Positions 26,737 to 35,297 of a DNA stretch of 64,000 bases are shown here, piece after piece; position 1 is the first letter of the stretch; each line of letters begins with the position of its first letter. The translations under genes and the position numbers were made by a program. The notes below the pieces were generated by a model. That model was not told where the DNA came from and searched no databases. It worked only from the letters and a program-made list of their open reading frames with translations. Source of the DNA: Aeromonas media (lineage in GTDB: Bacteria; Pseudomonadota; Gammaproteobacteria; Enterobacterales; Aeromonadaceae). Where the stretch lies: assembly GCF_000819985.1 (NCBI RefSeq), contig NZ_CDBZ01000226.1:1-64000 (forward strand), read 5' to 3'.

Positions 26737-27012
26737 ATGGCACGCGTTACTGTAGAAGATGCTGTAAAACAGGTAGGTAACCGTTTTGACCTGGTGCTGG
26801 TCGCCGCACGCCGCGCCCGTCAAATCGCGGTACAAGGCAAAGATCCCCTGGTCGACGAAGAGAACGACAAGCCGACCGTGATCGCCCTGCGCGAGATCGA
26901 ACTGGGTCTGGTCAACAACCAGGTAATGGATACCCAGGACCGCTACGAGCAGCAAGAGCAGGAAGCCGCCGAGCTGGCTGCCGTTGCTGCCATCGCCGAA
27001 GGCCGCGGTTAA
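26737..27012 (+). CDS. rpoZ: RNA polymerase omega subunit
   Basis: 91-residue omega subunit, the same length as in E. coli, starting [20 protein letters not shown]. It assists assembly of RNA polymerase and contributes to the ppGpp-binding site, fitting its place just before spoT. A GC-rich hairpin (27031-27050) follows, but its U-run is weak. Confidence 0.98.
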   Translation: MARVTVEDAVKQVGNRFDLVLVAARRARQIAVQGKDPLVDEENDKPTVIALREIELGLVNNQVMDTQDRYEQQEQEAAELAAVAAIAEGRG

Positions 27013-27147
27013 GTCAGTCATTTCTCATGGTCGGCGCCCGCCCGGGCGCCGACTGTTCTTCCCATTTACAACCGCTCGAAAACCTCGCAAACTCGAGGGC
27101 ATACCCTCAATTCTACGGATTGTCGTTTCACCGCTGCGGGGACTGTC

Positions 27148-29265
27148 TTGTATTTATTTGAAAACCTTAAAGAAATAGCCAGTTCCTACCTGCCTTCCGA
27201 GCAGGTTGAGAAGCTCAGGCAAGCCTATGTGGTGGCCCGTGACGCTCACCAGGGACAGATGCGTTCCAGCGGCGAGCCTTATATCACCCACCCGGTTGCC
27301 GTTGCTCGCATTCTTGGCGACATGCGACTCGATCACGAAACCCTGATGGCCGCCGTGCTGCACGATGTCATCGAAGATACCCCGGTCACCAAAGACGATC
27401 TCGCCGAGCTGTTCGGCAACGCCGTTGCAGAGCTGGTCTCCGGCGTCTCCAAGCTCGACAAGCTGAAGTTCCGCGATCGCAAGGAAGCCCAGGCCGAAAA
27501 CTTCCGCAAGATGGTGATGGCCATGACCCAGGACATCCGGGTCATCCTGATCAAGCTCGCCGACCGCACCCACAACATGCGCACGCTCGGCTCATTGCGG
27601 CCGGACAAGCGTCGCCGCATCGCCCGGGAAACCCTCGAGATCTTCGCCCCCATCGCCAACCGCCTCGGTATTCATACCATGAAGAACGAGCTGGAAGAGC
27701 TGGGCTTCGAGGCGCTCTATCCGATGCGATCCCGCGTGCTGCGCGAATCGGTGCGCCGCGCCCGCGGCAACCGCCGCGAGATCATCGACTCCATCCAGAG
27801 CGAGATTGAGGGTCGCCTGCGGGAGGCCGGTATCGATGCCCAGGTCAGCGGCCGCGAGAAGAACCTGTTCTCCATCTACAACAAGATGGAGAAGAAAGAG
27901 CTGCAGTTCCATGAGGTGATGGATATCTACGCCTTCCGCGTCAGGGTGAAGGACATAGATACCTGTTACCGGGTGTTGGGGCAGATGCACAGCCTCTACA
28001 AACCGCGTCCCGGTCGCTTCAAGGACTACATCGCCATCCCCAAGAGCAACGGCTACCAGTCTTTGCACACCTCATTGGTGGGGCCGCACGGGGTGCCGGT
28101 GGAGGTGCAGATCCGTACCGAGTTCATGGATCAGATGGCCGACAAGGGTGTCGCCGCCCACTGGGCCTACAAGCAGGATGGTGACAGCTCGGGCACCACG
28201 GCCCAGATCCGCGCCCAGCGCTGGATGCAGAGCCTGCTGGAGTTGCAACAGAGCGCCGGCAGCTCGTTTGAATTCATCGAGGGGGTCAAGACCGACCTCT
28301 TCCCCGACGAGATCTACGTGTTCACCCCGGAGGGCCGCATCATGGAGCTGCCCGCCGGCGCCACCCCGGTGGACTTCGCCTACACGGTGCACACCGACAT
28401 CGGTCACGCCTGCGTCGGCTCCCGGGTCGACCGCCACCCCTATCCGCTCAGCAGCCCGCTGCATTCGGGTCAGACGGTGGAGATCATCACGGCGCCGGGC
28501 GCCCGCCCCAACGCGGCCTGGCTCAACTTCGTGGTGACCACCAAGGCACGCTCCAAGATCCGCCAGTTCCTCAAGAACCTGCGCACCGAAGAGTCGGTGG
28601 TGCTGGGTCGTCGTCTGCTCAACCATGCGCTGGGCGCCAAGAACATCGAAGACATTCCGGAACCACGCATCAAGCAGGTGCTGGCCGACACCAAGCACGA
28701 GAACCTGCAGGGCCTGCTGGCCGACGTGGGACTGGGCAATGCCATGAGCGTCATGGTGGCGCGCCGCATGCTGGGTGACGAGCTGCCCCCGGAAGAACAG
28801 CAGAAATCCAGCAGCAAGAAGATGCCCATCAAGGGGGCCGACGGCATGCTGGTCACCTTCGCGAACTGCTGTCGCCCGATCCCAGGGGATGCCATCATCG
28901 CCCACATCAGCCCGGGCAAGGGCCTGGTCATTCACCAGGAGTCCTGCCGCAACATCAAGGGCTACAGCCGCGAGCCGGACAAGTACCTGCCGGTGCAGTG
29001 GGAAGTGGACAAGGAGCAGGAACAGGAATTCCGTACCGGCATCAGCATCGAGATCGTCAACCACCAGGGTGCCCTGGCGGAGCTGGCCAACGTGATTGCT
29101 GCCACCGGCGCCAACATCCACGCCATCAGCACAGAAGAGAAGGATGGCCGGGTCTATCTGGTCACCCTGCTCATCACCACCAAGAGTCGCATCCACCTTG
29201 CCAACATCATGCGCAAGATCCGGGTGATGCCCAATGTGCTCAGGGTGAGCCGACAGAAAAACTGA
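27148..29265 (+). CDS. spoT: Bifunctional (p)ppGpp synthetase/hydrolase
   Basis: This 705-residue protein (E. coli 702) has an HD hydrolase domain (about 45-150, with ITHPVAVA and VLHDVIEDT), a synthetase domain (about 240-350, with KDYIAIPKSNGYQSLHT), a TGS domain (about 385-450) and a C-terminal ACT domain (about 630-702). It makes and degrades the stringent-response alarmone. The start is TTG (27148-27150), the same unusual codon and position (LYLFE-type N-terminus) as E. coli spoT. Confidence 0.97.
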   Translation: MYLFENLKEIASSYLPSEQVEKLRQAYVVARDAHQGQMRSSGEPYITHPVAVARILGDMRLDHETLMAAVLHDVIEDTPVTKDDLAELFGNAVAELVSGVSKLDKLKFRDRKEAQAENFRKMVMAMTQDIRVILIKLADRTHNMRTLGSLRPDKRRRIARETLEIFAPIANRLGIHTMKNELEELGFEALYPMRSRVLRESVRRARGNRREIIDSIQSEIEGRLREAGIDAQVSGREKNLFSIYNKMEKKELQFHEVMDIYAFRVRVKDIDTCYRVLGQMHSLYKPRPGRFKDYIAIPKSNGYQSLHTSLVGPHGVPVEVQIRTEFMDQMADKGVAAHWAYKQDGDSSGTTAQIRAQRWMQSLLELQQSAGSSFEFIEGVKTDLFPDEIYVFTPEGRIMELPAGATPVDFAYTVHTDIGHACVGSRVDRHPYPLSSPLHSGQTVEIITAPGARPNAAWLNFVVTTKARSKIRQFLKNLRTEESVVLGRRLLNHALGAKNIEDIPEPRIKQVLADTKHENLQGLLADVGLGNAMSVMVARRMLGDELPPEEQQKSSSKKMPIKGADGMLVTFANCCRPIPGDAIIAHISPGKGLVIHQESCRNIKGYSREPDKYLPVQWEVDKEQEQEFRTGISIEIVNHQGALAELANVIAATGANIHAISTEEKDGRVYLVTLLITTKSRIHLANIMRKIRVMPNVLRVSRQKN

Positions 29266-29372
29266 ACACAGGCGGCGCAAGCCGCCTGCTGCTTTTAAAG
29301 AGACACTCATGGCCCCATGCAGCAGGCCGCCGGCCTTGTTGCGTGCACCAGCCTCACAGCATAGAAACCGAT

Positions 29373-30119
29373 ATGACTCCTGAACGCTTTAAACGGATCT
29401 CCGACATGCTGGCCCAGCGCCAGCTCGATTTGACCGTCTGCATGGAAGAGGTGCATAAACCTCACAACCTGGCCGCCATCGTGCGCACCGCCGATGCCAT
29501 CGGCATTCACCGGGTCCACGCCGTCTGGCCCAAGACCTGGATCCACAAGCGCAAGGGCACCGCCCGCGGCAGCCAGAACTGGGTCGACGTCAAGCTGCAC
29601 CCGGACATCGGCAGTGCCGTGGCCGAACTGAAAGACTCCGGCATGCAGATCCTGGCGACTCACCTCTCGGAGAGCTCGGTGGACTTTCGCACCATCGACT
29701 ACACCAAGCCGACCGCCATCCTGGTGGGCCAGGAGAAGCACGGCATAGGGGAAGAGGCGCTAGCCCTGGCCGATCACCATATCGTCATTCCCATGGTGGG
29801 CATGGTGCAGTCCCTCAACGTCTCGGTGGCCGCCGCCGCCATACTGTACGAAGCCCAGCGCCAGCGCGAGCTGGCCGGCTGCTATCAGCGCGGCTGCCCG
29901 CTCGACCTGGAGGAGCAGAACAGCATACTGTTCGAGGGGGGGTATCCCATCTATGCCCAGCTCTGCAAAGAGAAAGAGATGCCCTATCCCCAGCTCGGCC
30001 CGGCCGGCGAGATCCAGGCGGACGAGGCCTGGTGGCAACGGATGCAGCTGACCCGCAAGGGCTGGGCCGCACAACAGGACGATCCCCTGGATATGGAGTA
30101 TCCAACCGATGAAGTTTAA
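29373..30119 (+). CDS. trmH: tRNA (Gm18) 2'-O-methyltransferase
   Basis: This 248-residue SPOUT-family enzyme (formerly SpoU) methylates the ribose of G18 in tRNAs. It starts at ATG 29373 (MTPERFKRISDMLAQRQ). SPOUT knot motifs are visible: HKPHNLAAIVRTADAIG, ILVGQEKHGIG and IPMVGMVQSLNVSVAAA. It is about 20 residues longer than E. coli TrmH at the C-terminus. It overlaps pldB by 11 bp. Confidence 0.95.
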   Translation: MTPERFKRISDMLAQRQLDLTVCMEEVHKPHNLAAIVRTADAIGIHRVHAVWPKTWIHKRKGTARGSQNWVDVKLHPDIGSAVAELKDSGMQILATHLSESSVDFRTIDYTKPTAILVGQEKHGIGEEALALADHHIVIPMVGMVQSLNVSVAAAAILYEAQRQRELAGCYQRGCPLDLEEQNSILFEGGYPIYAQLCKEKEMPYPQLGPAGEIQADEAWWQRMQLTRKGWAAQQDDPLDMEYPTDEV

Positions 30120-31149
30120 CGCTCTGCCCCTGCTGGCCCTGACCCTGTTTTCTGCCGGAGCCCTTGCCGTGACCAATCCCTATCAGCTGACCACGGAAGC
30201 CGACGTCCCCGCCCTCCATCAACAGAGGCTGCCGGATTTCTGGCGCGCCCATGCCGCCCCGGGGGAGTTCAAGGGCAAGGACGGGGTGACCATCCGCTAT
30301 GCCGCCCTGCGCCAGGCCAAGGTGGACAGAGCCATCCTCCTCGTCAACGGCCGGGTCGAGAGCTACCTCAAGTATCAGGAGCTGGCCTGGGATCTGTGGC
30401 GTCAGGGCTACAGCCTCTATCTGATCGACCACCGCGGCCAGGGGTTGTCGGATCGCCTGCTGGCCGACAAGGAGAAGGGCTATGTCGCCGACTTCGACGA
30501 CTATGTGCTGGATCTGAAGCAGTTCCATGACGAGGTCATACTGGCGGACAAACCCGCCAAGCTGTTCCTGCTGGCCCACTCCATGGGCGGCGCTATCTCG
30601 GCGCGCTATTTGGAGCGCTGGCCAGATGATGTCGAGGCGGCCGTGCTCTCCTCCCCCATGATGGGCATCAACCTCGGCGGCCTGCCCAAGTGGCTGGCCC
30701 AGGGGCTGGCGGCCACCATGGATACGGTCGGCAGCTGGTGGGGCGAGCCCCCCTATGGCCCGGGCCAGACCGGCTATGTCTCCCATGAATTTGCCGACAA
30801 CGGCCTGAGCCACAGCAAGTCCCGCTACCAGGCATTCCGCCAGCTCTATGAGCAGCATCCGCAGATCAAGCTGGGTGGGGTGACGGCCCACTGGATCCGC
30901 GAGGGCATCAAGGCCGGGGATGCCGCCATCGCAGAGGCAGACAGGATCAAGACGCCACTGCTGCTGATCCAGGCCGGGGAAGACGGCATTGTCGATAACC
31001 AGGCCCAGGACAGCTTCTGTGACCGGCTCCAGTGTGAAGGGGGCAAGCCGCTGCGGATCGAGGGGGCATGGCACGAGCTGTTCATCGAGGCCGATGCCCA
31101 GCGCCTGCCAGCCCTGACCGCGACCCTGGACTTCTTCGCCCGCTTCTAG
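30109..31149 (+). CDS. pldB: Lysophospholipase L2-type alpha/beta hydrolase
   Basis: This 346-residue serine hydrolase resembles E. coli PldB (340 aa): GRVESYLKYQELAWDL, LIDHRGQGLSDRLLAD, nucleophile elbow AHSMGG, and GAWHELF with the catalytic His. Unlike E. coli PldB it starts with an apparent Sec signal peptide (residues 1-21, LPLLALTLFSAGALA), suggesting export or periplasmic location. It overlaps trmH and is followed by yigL, the same pldB-yigL pairing as in E. coli. Confidence 0.9.
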   Translation: MKFNALPLLALTLFSAGALAVTNPYQLTTEADVPALHQQRLPDFWRAHAAPGEFKGKDGVTIRYAALRQAKVDRAILLVNGRVESYLKYQELAWDLWRQGYSLYLIDHRGQGLSDRLLADKEKGYVADFDDYVLDLKQFHDEVILADKPAKLFLLAHSMGGAISARYLERWPDDVEAAVLSSPMMGINLGGLPKWLAQGLAATMDTVGSWWGEPPYGPGQTGYVSHEFADNGLSHSKSRYQAFRQLYEQHPQIKLGGVTAHWIREGIKAGDAAIAEADRIKTPLLLIQAGEDGIVDNQAQDSFCDRLQCEGGKPLRIEGAWHELFIEADAQRLPALTATLDFFARF

Positions 31150-31341
31150 TGGCCAGTTGCATGACTTGCCAGGGGCGTGGCCAGCGTCCTGCGTCCAGTA
31201 TGGCGTCACTTGCCATCCAGGCGCAGTCTGCACCGGCACGGCATCAGACCCCAGGACTGGTTATTTTTTGGATCCCTAAATAAATGGGGTCACACCGGAC
31301 GCTGGGGTACACTGCCCCGGCGTTCCACTGATGCCGAGGTA

Positions 31342-32148
31342 ATGATGTTCAAGGTAGTTGTGTCCGATCTCGATGGTACCCTGCTCAACGGGCAGCACCA
31401 GATCTCCCCCCGCACCCGGGATACCCTGCACCGTCTGGTGGATCAGGGGATCAAGTTCGTGGTGGCCACCGGCCGTCACCATGTGGATGTACGCAGCATC
31501 CGCGATGCGCTGGGGCTGGATATCTACCTCATCACCTCCAACGGCGCCGTGGTGCACGACAAGCAGGACTCTCTCGTCTTCAACCAGGCACTGCCGAGCA
31601 CGGTGGCGGCCGAGCTGATCGCGCTGGAGCGTGACCCCTCCATCCACATCAACGTCTACTACGGCGACGAGTGGCTGGTGGAAGAGGAGATGCCCTGGCT
31701 GCTGCAGTTCCATCACGACTCCGGCTTCAGCTATCGCCTGACCGATCTCGCCAGCCACCCGCTGGACAAGATCAACAAGGTCTTCTACATCGGCGAACAC
31801 GAGAAACTGCTGCAGATAGAGGCAGAGCTCAACCAGCGTTATGGTGATCGGATCAACGTCACCTTCTCCCTGCCGGATTGCCTCGAAGTGATGCACGCCG
31901 GGGTACACAAGGGCAATGCCGTGCGTGCCGTGCTGGAGCAGCATGGGCTTGAGATGTCCCAGGCGGTCGCCTTCGGGGATGGAATGAATGACTTCGAGAT
32001 GCTGAGCATGGTGGGCCGCGGTGTGGTGATGGGCAACGCCCATGATCGCCTCAAGCTTGCCCTGCCGAACCATGATCAAACCCTGAGCTCGGACGAGGAT
32101 GGCGTCGCCGTTTATCTGGAGCGACTATTCGCCCCCGTTGTCGCCTGA
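31342..32148 (+). CDS. yigL: Cof-type HAD phosphatase (YigL-like)
   Basis: This 268-residue HAD-superfamily phosphatase has motif I VVSDLDGTLLN (nucleophile D), motif II in VVATGRH, and motifs III/IV in KGNAV and AFGDGMNDFEML. The Cof-type C2 cap is seen between about residues 85 and 190. E. coli YigL dephosphorylates sugar phosphates and pyridoxal phosphate and has the same pldB neighbour. Starts at 31342 or 31345 are equally possible. The 190 bp upstream shows no gene. Confidence 0.9.
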   Translation: MMFKVVVSDLDGTLLNGQHQISPRTRDTLHRLVDQGIKFVVATGRHHVDVRSIRDALGLDIYLITSNGAVVHDKQDSLVFNQALPSTVAAELIALERDPSIHINVYYGDEWLVEEEMPWLLQFHHDSGFSYRLTDLASHPLDKINKVFYIGEHEKLLQIEAELNQRYGDRINVTFSLPDCLEVMHAGVHKGNAVRAVLEQHGLEMSQAVAFGDGMNDFEMLSMVGRGVVMGNAHDRLKLALPNHDQTLSSDEDGVAVYLERLFAPVVA

Positions 32149-32168
32149 TCTCCTCGCCATGAGTGCAA

Positions 32169-32192
32169 AAGGGTGGTCTATAGACCACCCTT
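32169..32192 (+). terminator. Terminator between yigL and the ricin-B lipoprotein gene
   Basis: Perfect 12-bp palindrome AAGGGTGGTCTA / TAGACCACCCTT flanked by AAAA and TTCTT. It lies between convergent genes and can act in both directions. Confidence 0.7.
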
Positions 32193-32210
32193 CTTACATT
32201 CTTGGTATCC

Positions 32211-32714
32211 TCACCATATCGAGCTGGGGGGCATCAGACGCTCCAGCAGGCTGCCGGTCGGCGTCCAGGTGAAGCTCTGATTGGCGCCACCGTAGCACTC
32301 GGCCAGCCGCAACGGCACGGCGGATCTGTGGCGACGACCGGCCACATCCAGGCACAGTGACACCTGTCGGTTGAACAGACGATCCCCCTGCCACTGCCAT
32401 TGGTGGCTGTCATTCTCGCACCCTCCCACGACGAGGCCGTCTGTGCCCGTGGCGATCAGGCAGCCCTGCGCCAGCAGCAAGGCTCCCGCATCCCAGCTAA
32501 ACAGCTGGTTGGGCCCCTGATCGCAAGGCTGGGTGAGCAGGTGGCCCTGCTCGTTCAGGGCCACGCAGAAGCCACCGTCGGTCACCAGGGTGGCCGGGGG
32601 CACCGGTGTGGACCTGGGGGCAGCCCCCAGCAGCAGGTTCTCTGGTCTCGGCGGCAAGGCACAACCGCCGAGCAGCAGTGCCATCAGGGCAAGCAGTCGG
32701 ATATGAAAGGGCAT
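32211..32714 (-). CDS. Lipoprotein with a ricin-B-type lectin domain
   Basis: This 167-residue protein starts at 32714 with a lipoprotein signal (lipobox LLGGC at about 14-18). The mature part has a beta-trefoil/ricin-B pattern: FCVALNEQGHLLTQPCDQGPNQLFSW, then CLIATGTDGLVVGGC and QWQWQGD, then SLCLDVAGR and NQSFTWT (only short cores quoted: QGPNQLFSW, HQWQWQ, NQSFTW). These are QxW-like repeats of carbohydrate-binding trefoils. A role in binding glycans at the outer membrane or surface is inferred. Confidence 0.78.
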   Translation of the reverse strand: MPFHIRLLALMALLLGGCALPPRPENLLLGAAPRSTPVPPATLVTDGGFCVALNEQGHLLTQPCDQGPNQLFSWDAGALLLAQGCLIATGTDGLVVGGCENDSHQWQWQGDRLFNRQVSLCLDVAGRRHRSAVPLRLAECYGGANQSFTWTPTGSLLERLMPPSSIW

Positions 32715-32851
32715 GAGGTGCGTAGGCCTGTGTCTGAGTGGGTCGTGAGTATCCACTGTTCTCGTGGCTCCCGGCCAAGCATAACGAACCCGTGGCGAAC
32801 AGGCGCCTGCAGAAATGTAAGCAGAGGTGACAAAGACATAGATACGCAGAA

Positions 32852-32880
32852 AAGCAAAAACCCCGCCGAAGCGGGGTTTT
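32852..32880 (-). terminator. tRNA operon terminator
   Basis: Stem AAAACCCCGC / GCGGGGTTTT with a TTCG tetraloop and a long T-rich tail on the minus strand, 8 bp beyond the tRNA-Pro CCA. Confidence 0.93.
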
Positions 32881-32887
32881 CATAATG

Positions 32888-32964
<77 letters not shown>

Positions 32965-33022
32965 ATGGGTATTTCCAAAATACAAAGATGACCATCTGGT
33001 CATCCTCGTCATACAGCAAGTA

Positions 33023-33108
33023 TGGTGCGAAGAGAGGGACTCGAACCCTCACACCCGGGGGGCACTAACACCTGAAGCTAGCGCGTCTACCAATTCCGCC
33101 ACCTTCGC
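33023..33108 (-). tRNA. leuT: tRNA-Leu (CAG)
   Basis: 86-nt class II tRNA on the minus strand starting GCGAAGGTGGCGGAATTG, anticodon loop TTCAGGT (CAG), long variable arm (TGCCCCCCGGGTG), encoded CCA. Confidence 0.97.
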
Positions 33109-33128
33109 ATACCTGACAAGCTGTAAAA

Positions 33129-33204
33129 TGGGGTGGCTGATGGGGCTCGAACCCACGACAACCGGAATCACAATCCGGGACTCTACCAACTGAGCTACAG
33201 CCAC
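33129..33204 (-). tRNA. hisR: tRNA-His (GUG)
   Basis: 76-nt tRNA on the minus strand with anticodon loop TTGTGAT (GTG), encoded CCA and C73. The genome encodes the extra G-1 at 33205 that pairs with C73, the identity element for HisRS. Confidence 0.96.
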
Positions 33205-33253
33205 CACAGCTGTTTTGTTCCACAACAACGCCCGCTTAACCGGCGCACGTTGA

Positions 33254-33330
<77 letters not shown>

Positions 33331-33350
33331 TACGCTGTCGAACGGGGCGC

Positions 33351-33379
33351 ATTATTGATGATGGCGCCCACCTTGTCTA
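33351..33379 (-). promoter_or_regulatory. Promoter of the argX-hisR-leuT-proM operon
   Basis: Minus strand -35 TAGACA (33374-33379), 17-bp spacer, -10 AATAAT (33351-33356), then a GCGCCCC discriminator typical of stringently controlled stable-RNA promoters. Transcription would start about 15 bp before argX. Confidence 0.75.
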
Positions 33380-33550
33380 CTCTTTTTTTGTCACAAGGAA
33401 TCAAGCGATTGTTTTTCAATCTTTTTGTGCAGTTTTATACCTATTCTTCACGCTTTCGAGCCAAATCATCTTCACGTGACCCGCTTGTGCATACTCATCT
33501 TGCAGTAAACTGACTGGCATCCCTTGACTTGTCCTCTCCTCCACCTAGAA

Positions 33551-33568
33551 TGAATGAACGTTCATTCA
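33551..33568 (+). promoter_or_regulatory. TetR-type operator palindrome
   Basis: Perfect 18-bp palindrome TGAATGAACGTTCATTCA, 20 bp before the tetR-family start. This is the usual position and form of an autoregulatory operator for TetR/AcrR-type repressors, and it would control the whole efflux operon. Confidence 0.85.
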
Positions 33569-33588
33569 GTCACCGAAATCTGATCACC

Positions 33589-34179
33589 ATGGATAAGAAA
33601 GAACGCATCTTCGAGGCGGCTCACGAGATCCTCGGCGAGCAGGGCTTCTACGGCCTCTCCATCGCCATGGTTGCCAAGAAAGCCAAGGTCGCGGCCGGGA
33701 CCATCTATCGCTACTTCAGCGACAAGGATGATCTTGTCCGCCAACTCTACCTGCACACCATTCTCAAGTGTCATCCCCAGATCATGGAGGGGGTGCAAAT
33801 AGAGGAGGTGTCATATCGTCAGTATCGACGTCTCTGGCTCAATATCGACGCCATCTTCACCAACTATCCCAACGCACTCAAGTGCAAATTACAGTACGAA
33901 AGTTCTCCATTGGGGGCTGAATTGGAGCGGGATCCGGTCATAATGGCGACGTGGGCGCCACTTGAGCGCTTCTTCGAGCAGGGACGCCAGCAGGGATTGT
34001 TCATTGATCTCCCCGTCCTGGTGCTACAGGCATTGAGTCTGGATTGCGTGGCCAACCTGGCACAGCAACGCCGGGTTCACGATTTTGTATTGACGCAAGA
34101 ACAGCTGGAGACGGTCATCCGAGCCAGCTGGAATGCCATTTTAAACCCTAATCATTCCATCACAGGAGCCTGTTCATGA
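33589..34179 (+). CDS. TetR/AcrR-family repressor of the RND pump
   Basis: This 196-residue regulator starts at ATG 33589, with an N-terminal HTH (about 5-50: IFEAAHEILGEQG, IAMVAKKAKVAAGTIYRYF) and a divergent ligand-binding C-terminal domain. The start is set by HTH homology; upstream in-frame codons cross the operator. Its stop overlaps the adaptor gene start (ATGA). By position it represses its own operon and is released by pump substrates, an inference from family practice. Confidence 0.92.
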   Translation: MDKKERIFEAAHEILGEQGFYGLSIAMVAKKAKVAAGTIYRYFSDKDDLVRQLYLHTILKCHPQIMEGVQIEEVSYRQYRRLWLNIDAIFTNYPNALKCKLQYESSPLGAELERDPVIMATWAPLERFFEQGRQQGLFIDLPVLVLQALSLDCVANLAQQRRVHDFVLTQEQLETVIRASWNAILNPNHSITGACS

Positions 34180-35282
34180 AAAAGTGGATGGCCATCATGT
34201 TGCTGATAGCACTCGCCCTGTTCGGCAGTGTCATCGGCTTCAATATGTTCAAACAGAAGAAAATTGCAGAGTTCATGGCCAATCGACCCGAGCCAGAGTT
34301 CCCGGTGACCGCCATGGTGACCAAGGCGCAAGACTGGGTCCCCACCATAGAAGCGATCGGCTTCATCGAGCCGAACCAAGGGGTCACCCTCTCCAGTGAG
34401 CTGGCAGGCACCATCGACAAGATCAGCTTCGAATCCGGGGCACAGGTCAAGGCGGATCAACTGCTGCTGAGCCTGGATTCCAGCGTGGAAAAAGCCAACC
34501 TGAACTCCTCCCAGGCCAGACTGCCTGCGGCTCGAGCCAAGTTCCAACGCTATCAGAACCTGTACCAGAAAAACTCCATCTCCCGCGATCAGCTGGATGA
34601 CGCCGAAGCCGCCTACCGCTCCCTGGAGGCGGACATCGAGAGCCTGAAGGGCACAATTAACCGCCGCGAAGTCCGCGCCCCCTTCGGTGGTGTCGTGGGT
34701 CTGCGCAACGTCTTCCTCGGCCAGTATCTGGAACCCGGTACCGAGATCGTGCGGTTGGAAGACACCAGCGTGATGCGCCTGCGCTTCACCGTGCCCCAGA
34801 CCGACATCTCCAAGATTTCCCTCGGCCAGACCATCAAGATCAACGTGGATGCCTATCCCCAGACCCAGTTTGACGGTCAGATCACCGCCATCGAGCCAGC
34901 GGTCAACTACCAGAGCGGCCTTATCCAGGTACAGGCCAACATCCCGAACAACGGCGGCCAACTGCGCTCCGGCATGTTCGCCCGCGCCAGCATCATTCTG
35001 CCCACGGTGAAAGACCAGATAGTGATCCCGCAGTCTGCCATCTCCTTCACCCTATATGGCGAGAACGTCTATGTCATCCATGAGGCAGACGGCGTGAAAC
35101 GCGCCAAGCAGGTGGTTGTCAAGGCGGGCGAGCGTCGCGGCAATGATGTCCATGTGTTGTCCGGCATCAAGGCTGGCGATCAAATCGTGCTGTCGGGCCA
35201 GGTTCGCCTGAGCAACGATACCAAGGTGCACGTGGTCGACAACGATGCCCTTGCCGTTCCGGCACAAACCCCGATGCTGTAA
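34176..35282 (+). CDS. RND efflux periplasmic adaptor (membrane-fusion protein)
   Basis: This 368-residue adaptor has an N-terminal membrane anchor (about residues 5-22), a barrel-sandwich/lipoyl domain (KISFESGAQVKADQLLLSL), a short coiled-coil hairpin (LNSSQARLPAARAKFQRYQNLYQ region), a second lipoyl half (VRAPFGGVVGLRNVFLGQYL) and beta-barrel/MP domains. It links the RND permease to an outer-membrane channel. No OMF gene is in the operon, so a TolC-type channel encoded elsewhere is inferred. Only 15 bp separate it from the permease. Confidence 0.93.
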   Translation: MKKWMAIMLLIALALFGSVIGFNMFKQKKIAEFMANRPEPEFPVTAMVTKAQDWVPTIEAIGFIEPNQGVTLSSELAGTIDKISFESGAQVKADQLLLSLDSSVEKANLNSSQARLPAARAKFQRYQNLYQKNSISRDQLDDAEAAYRSLEADIESLKGTINRREVRAPFGGVVGLRNVFLGQYLEPGTEIVRLEDTSVMRLRFTVPQTDISKISLGQTIKINVDAYPQTQFDGQITAIEPAVNYQSGLIQVQANIPNNGGQLRSGMFARASIILPTVKDQIVIPQSAISFTLYGENVYVIHEADGVKRAKQVVVKAGERRGNDVHVLSGIKAGDQIVLSGQVRLSNDTKVHVVDNDALAVPAQTPML

Positions 35283-35297
35283 GCGCGGAGATCTGCG

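Noticed and set aside
28072-29310. A 412-codon minus-strand open frame opposite spoT
   Set aside because: Shadow of spoT, with no ribosome-binding site or recognisable domain.
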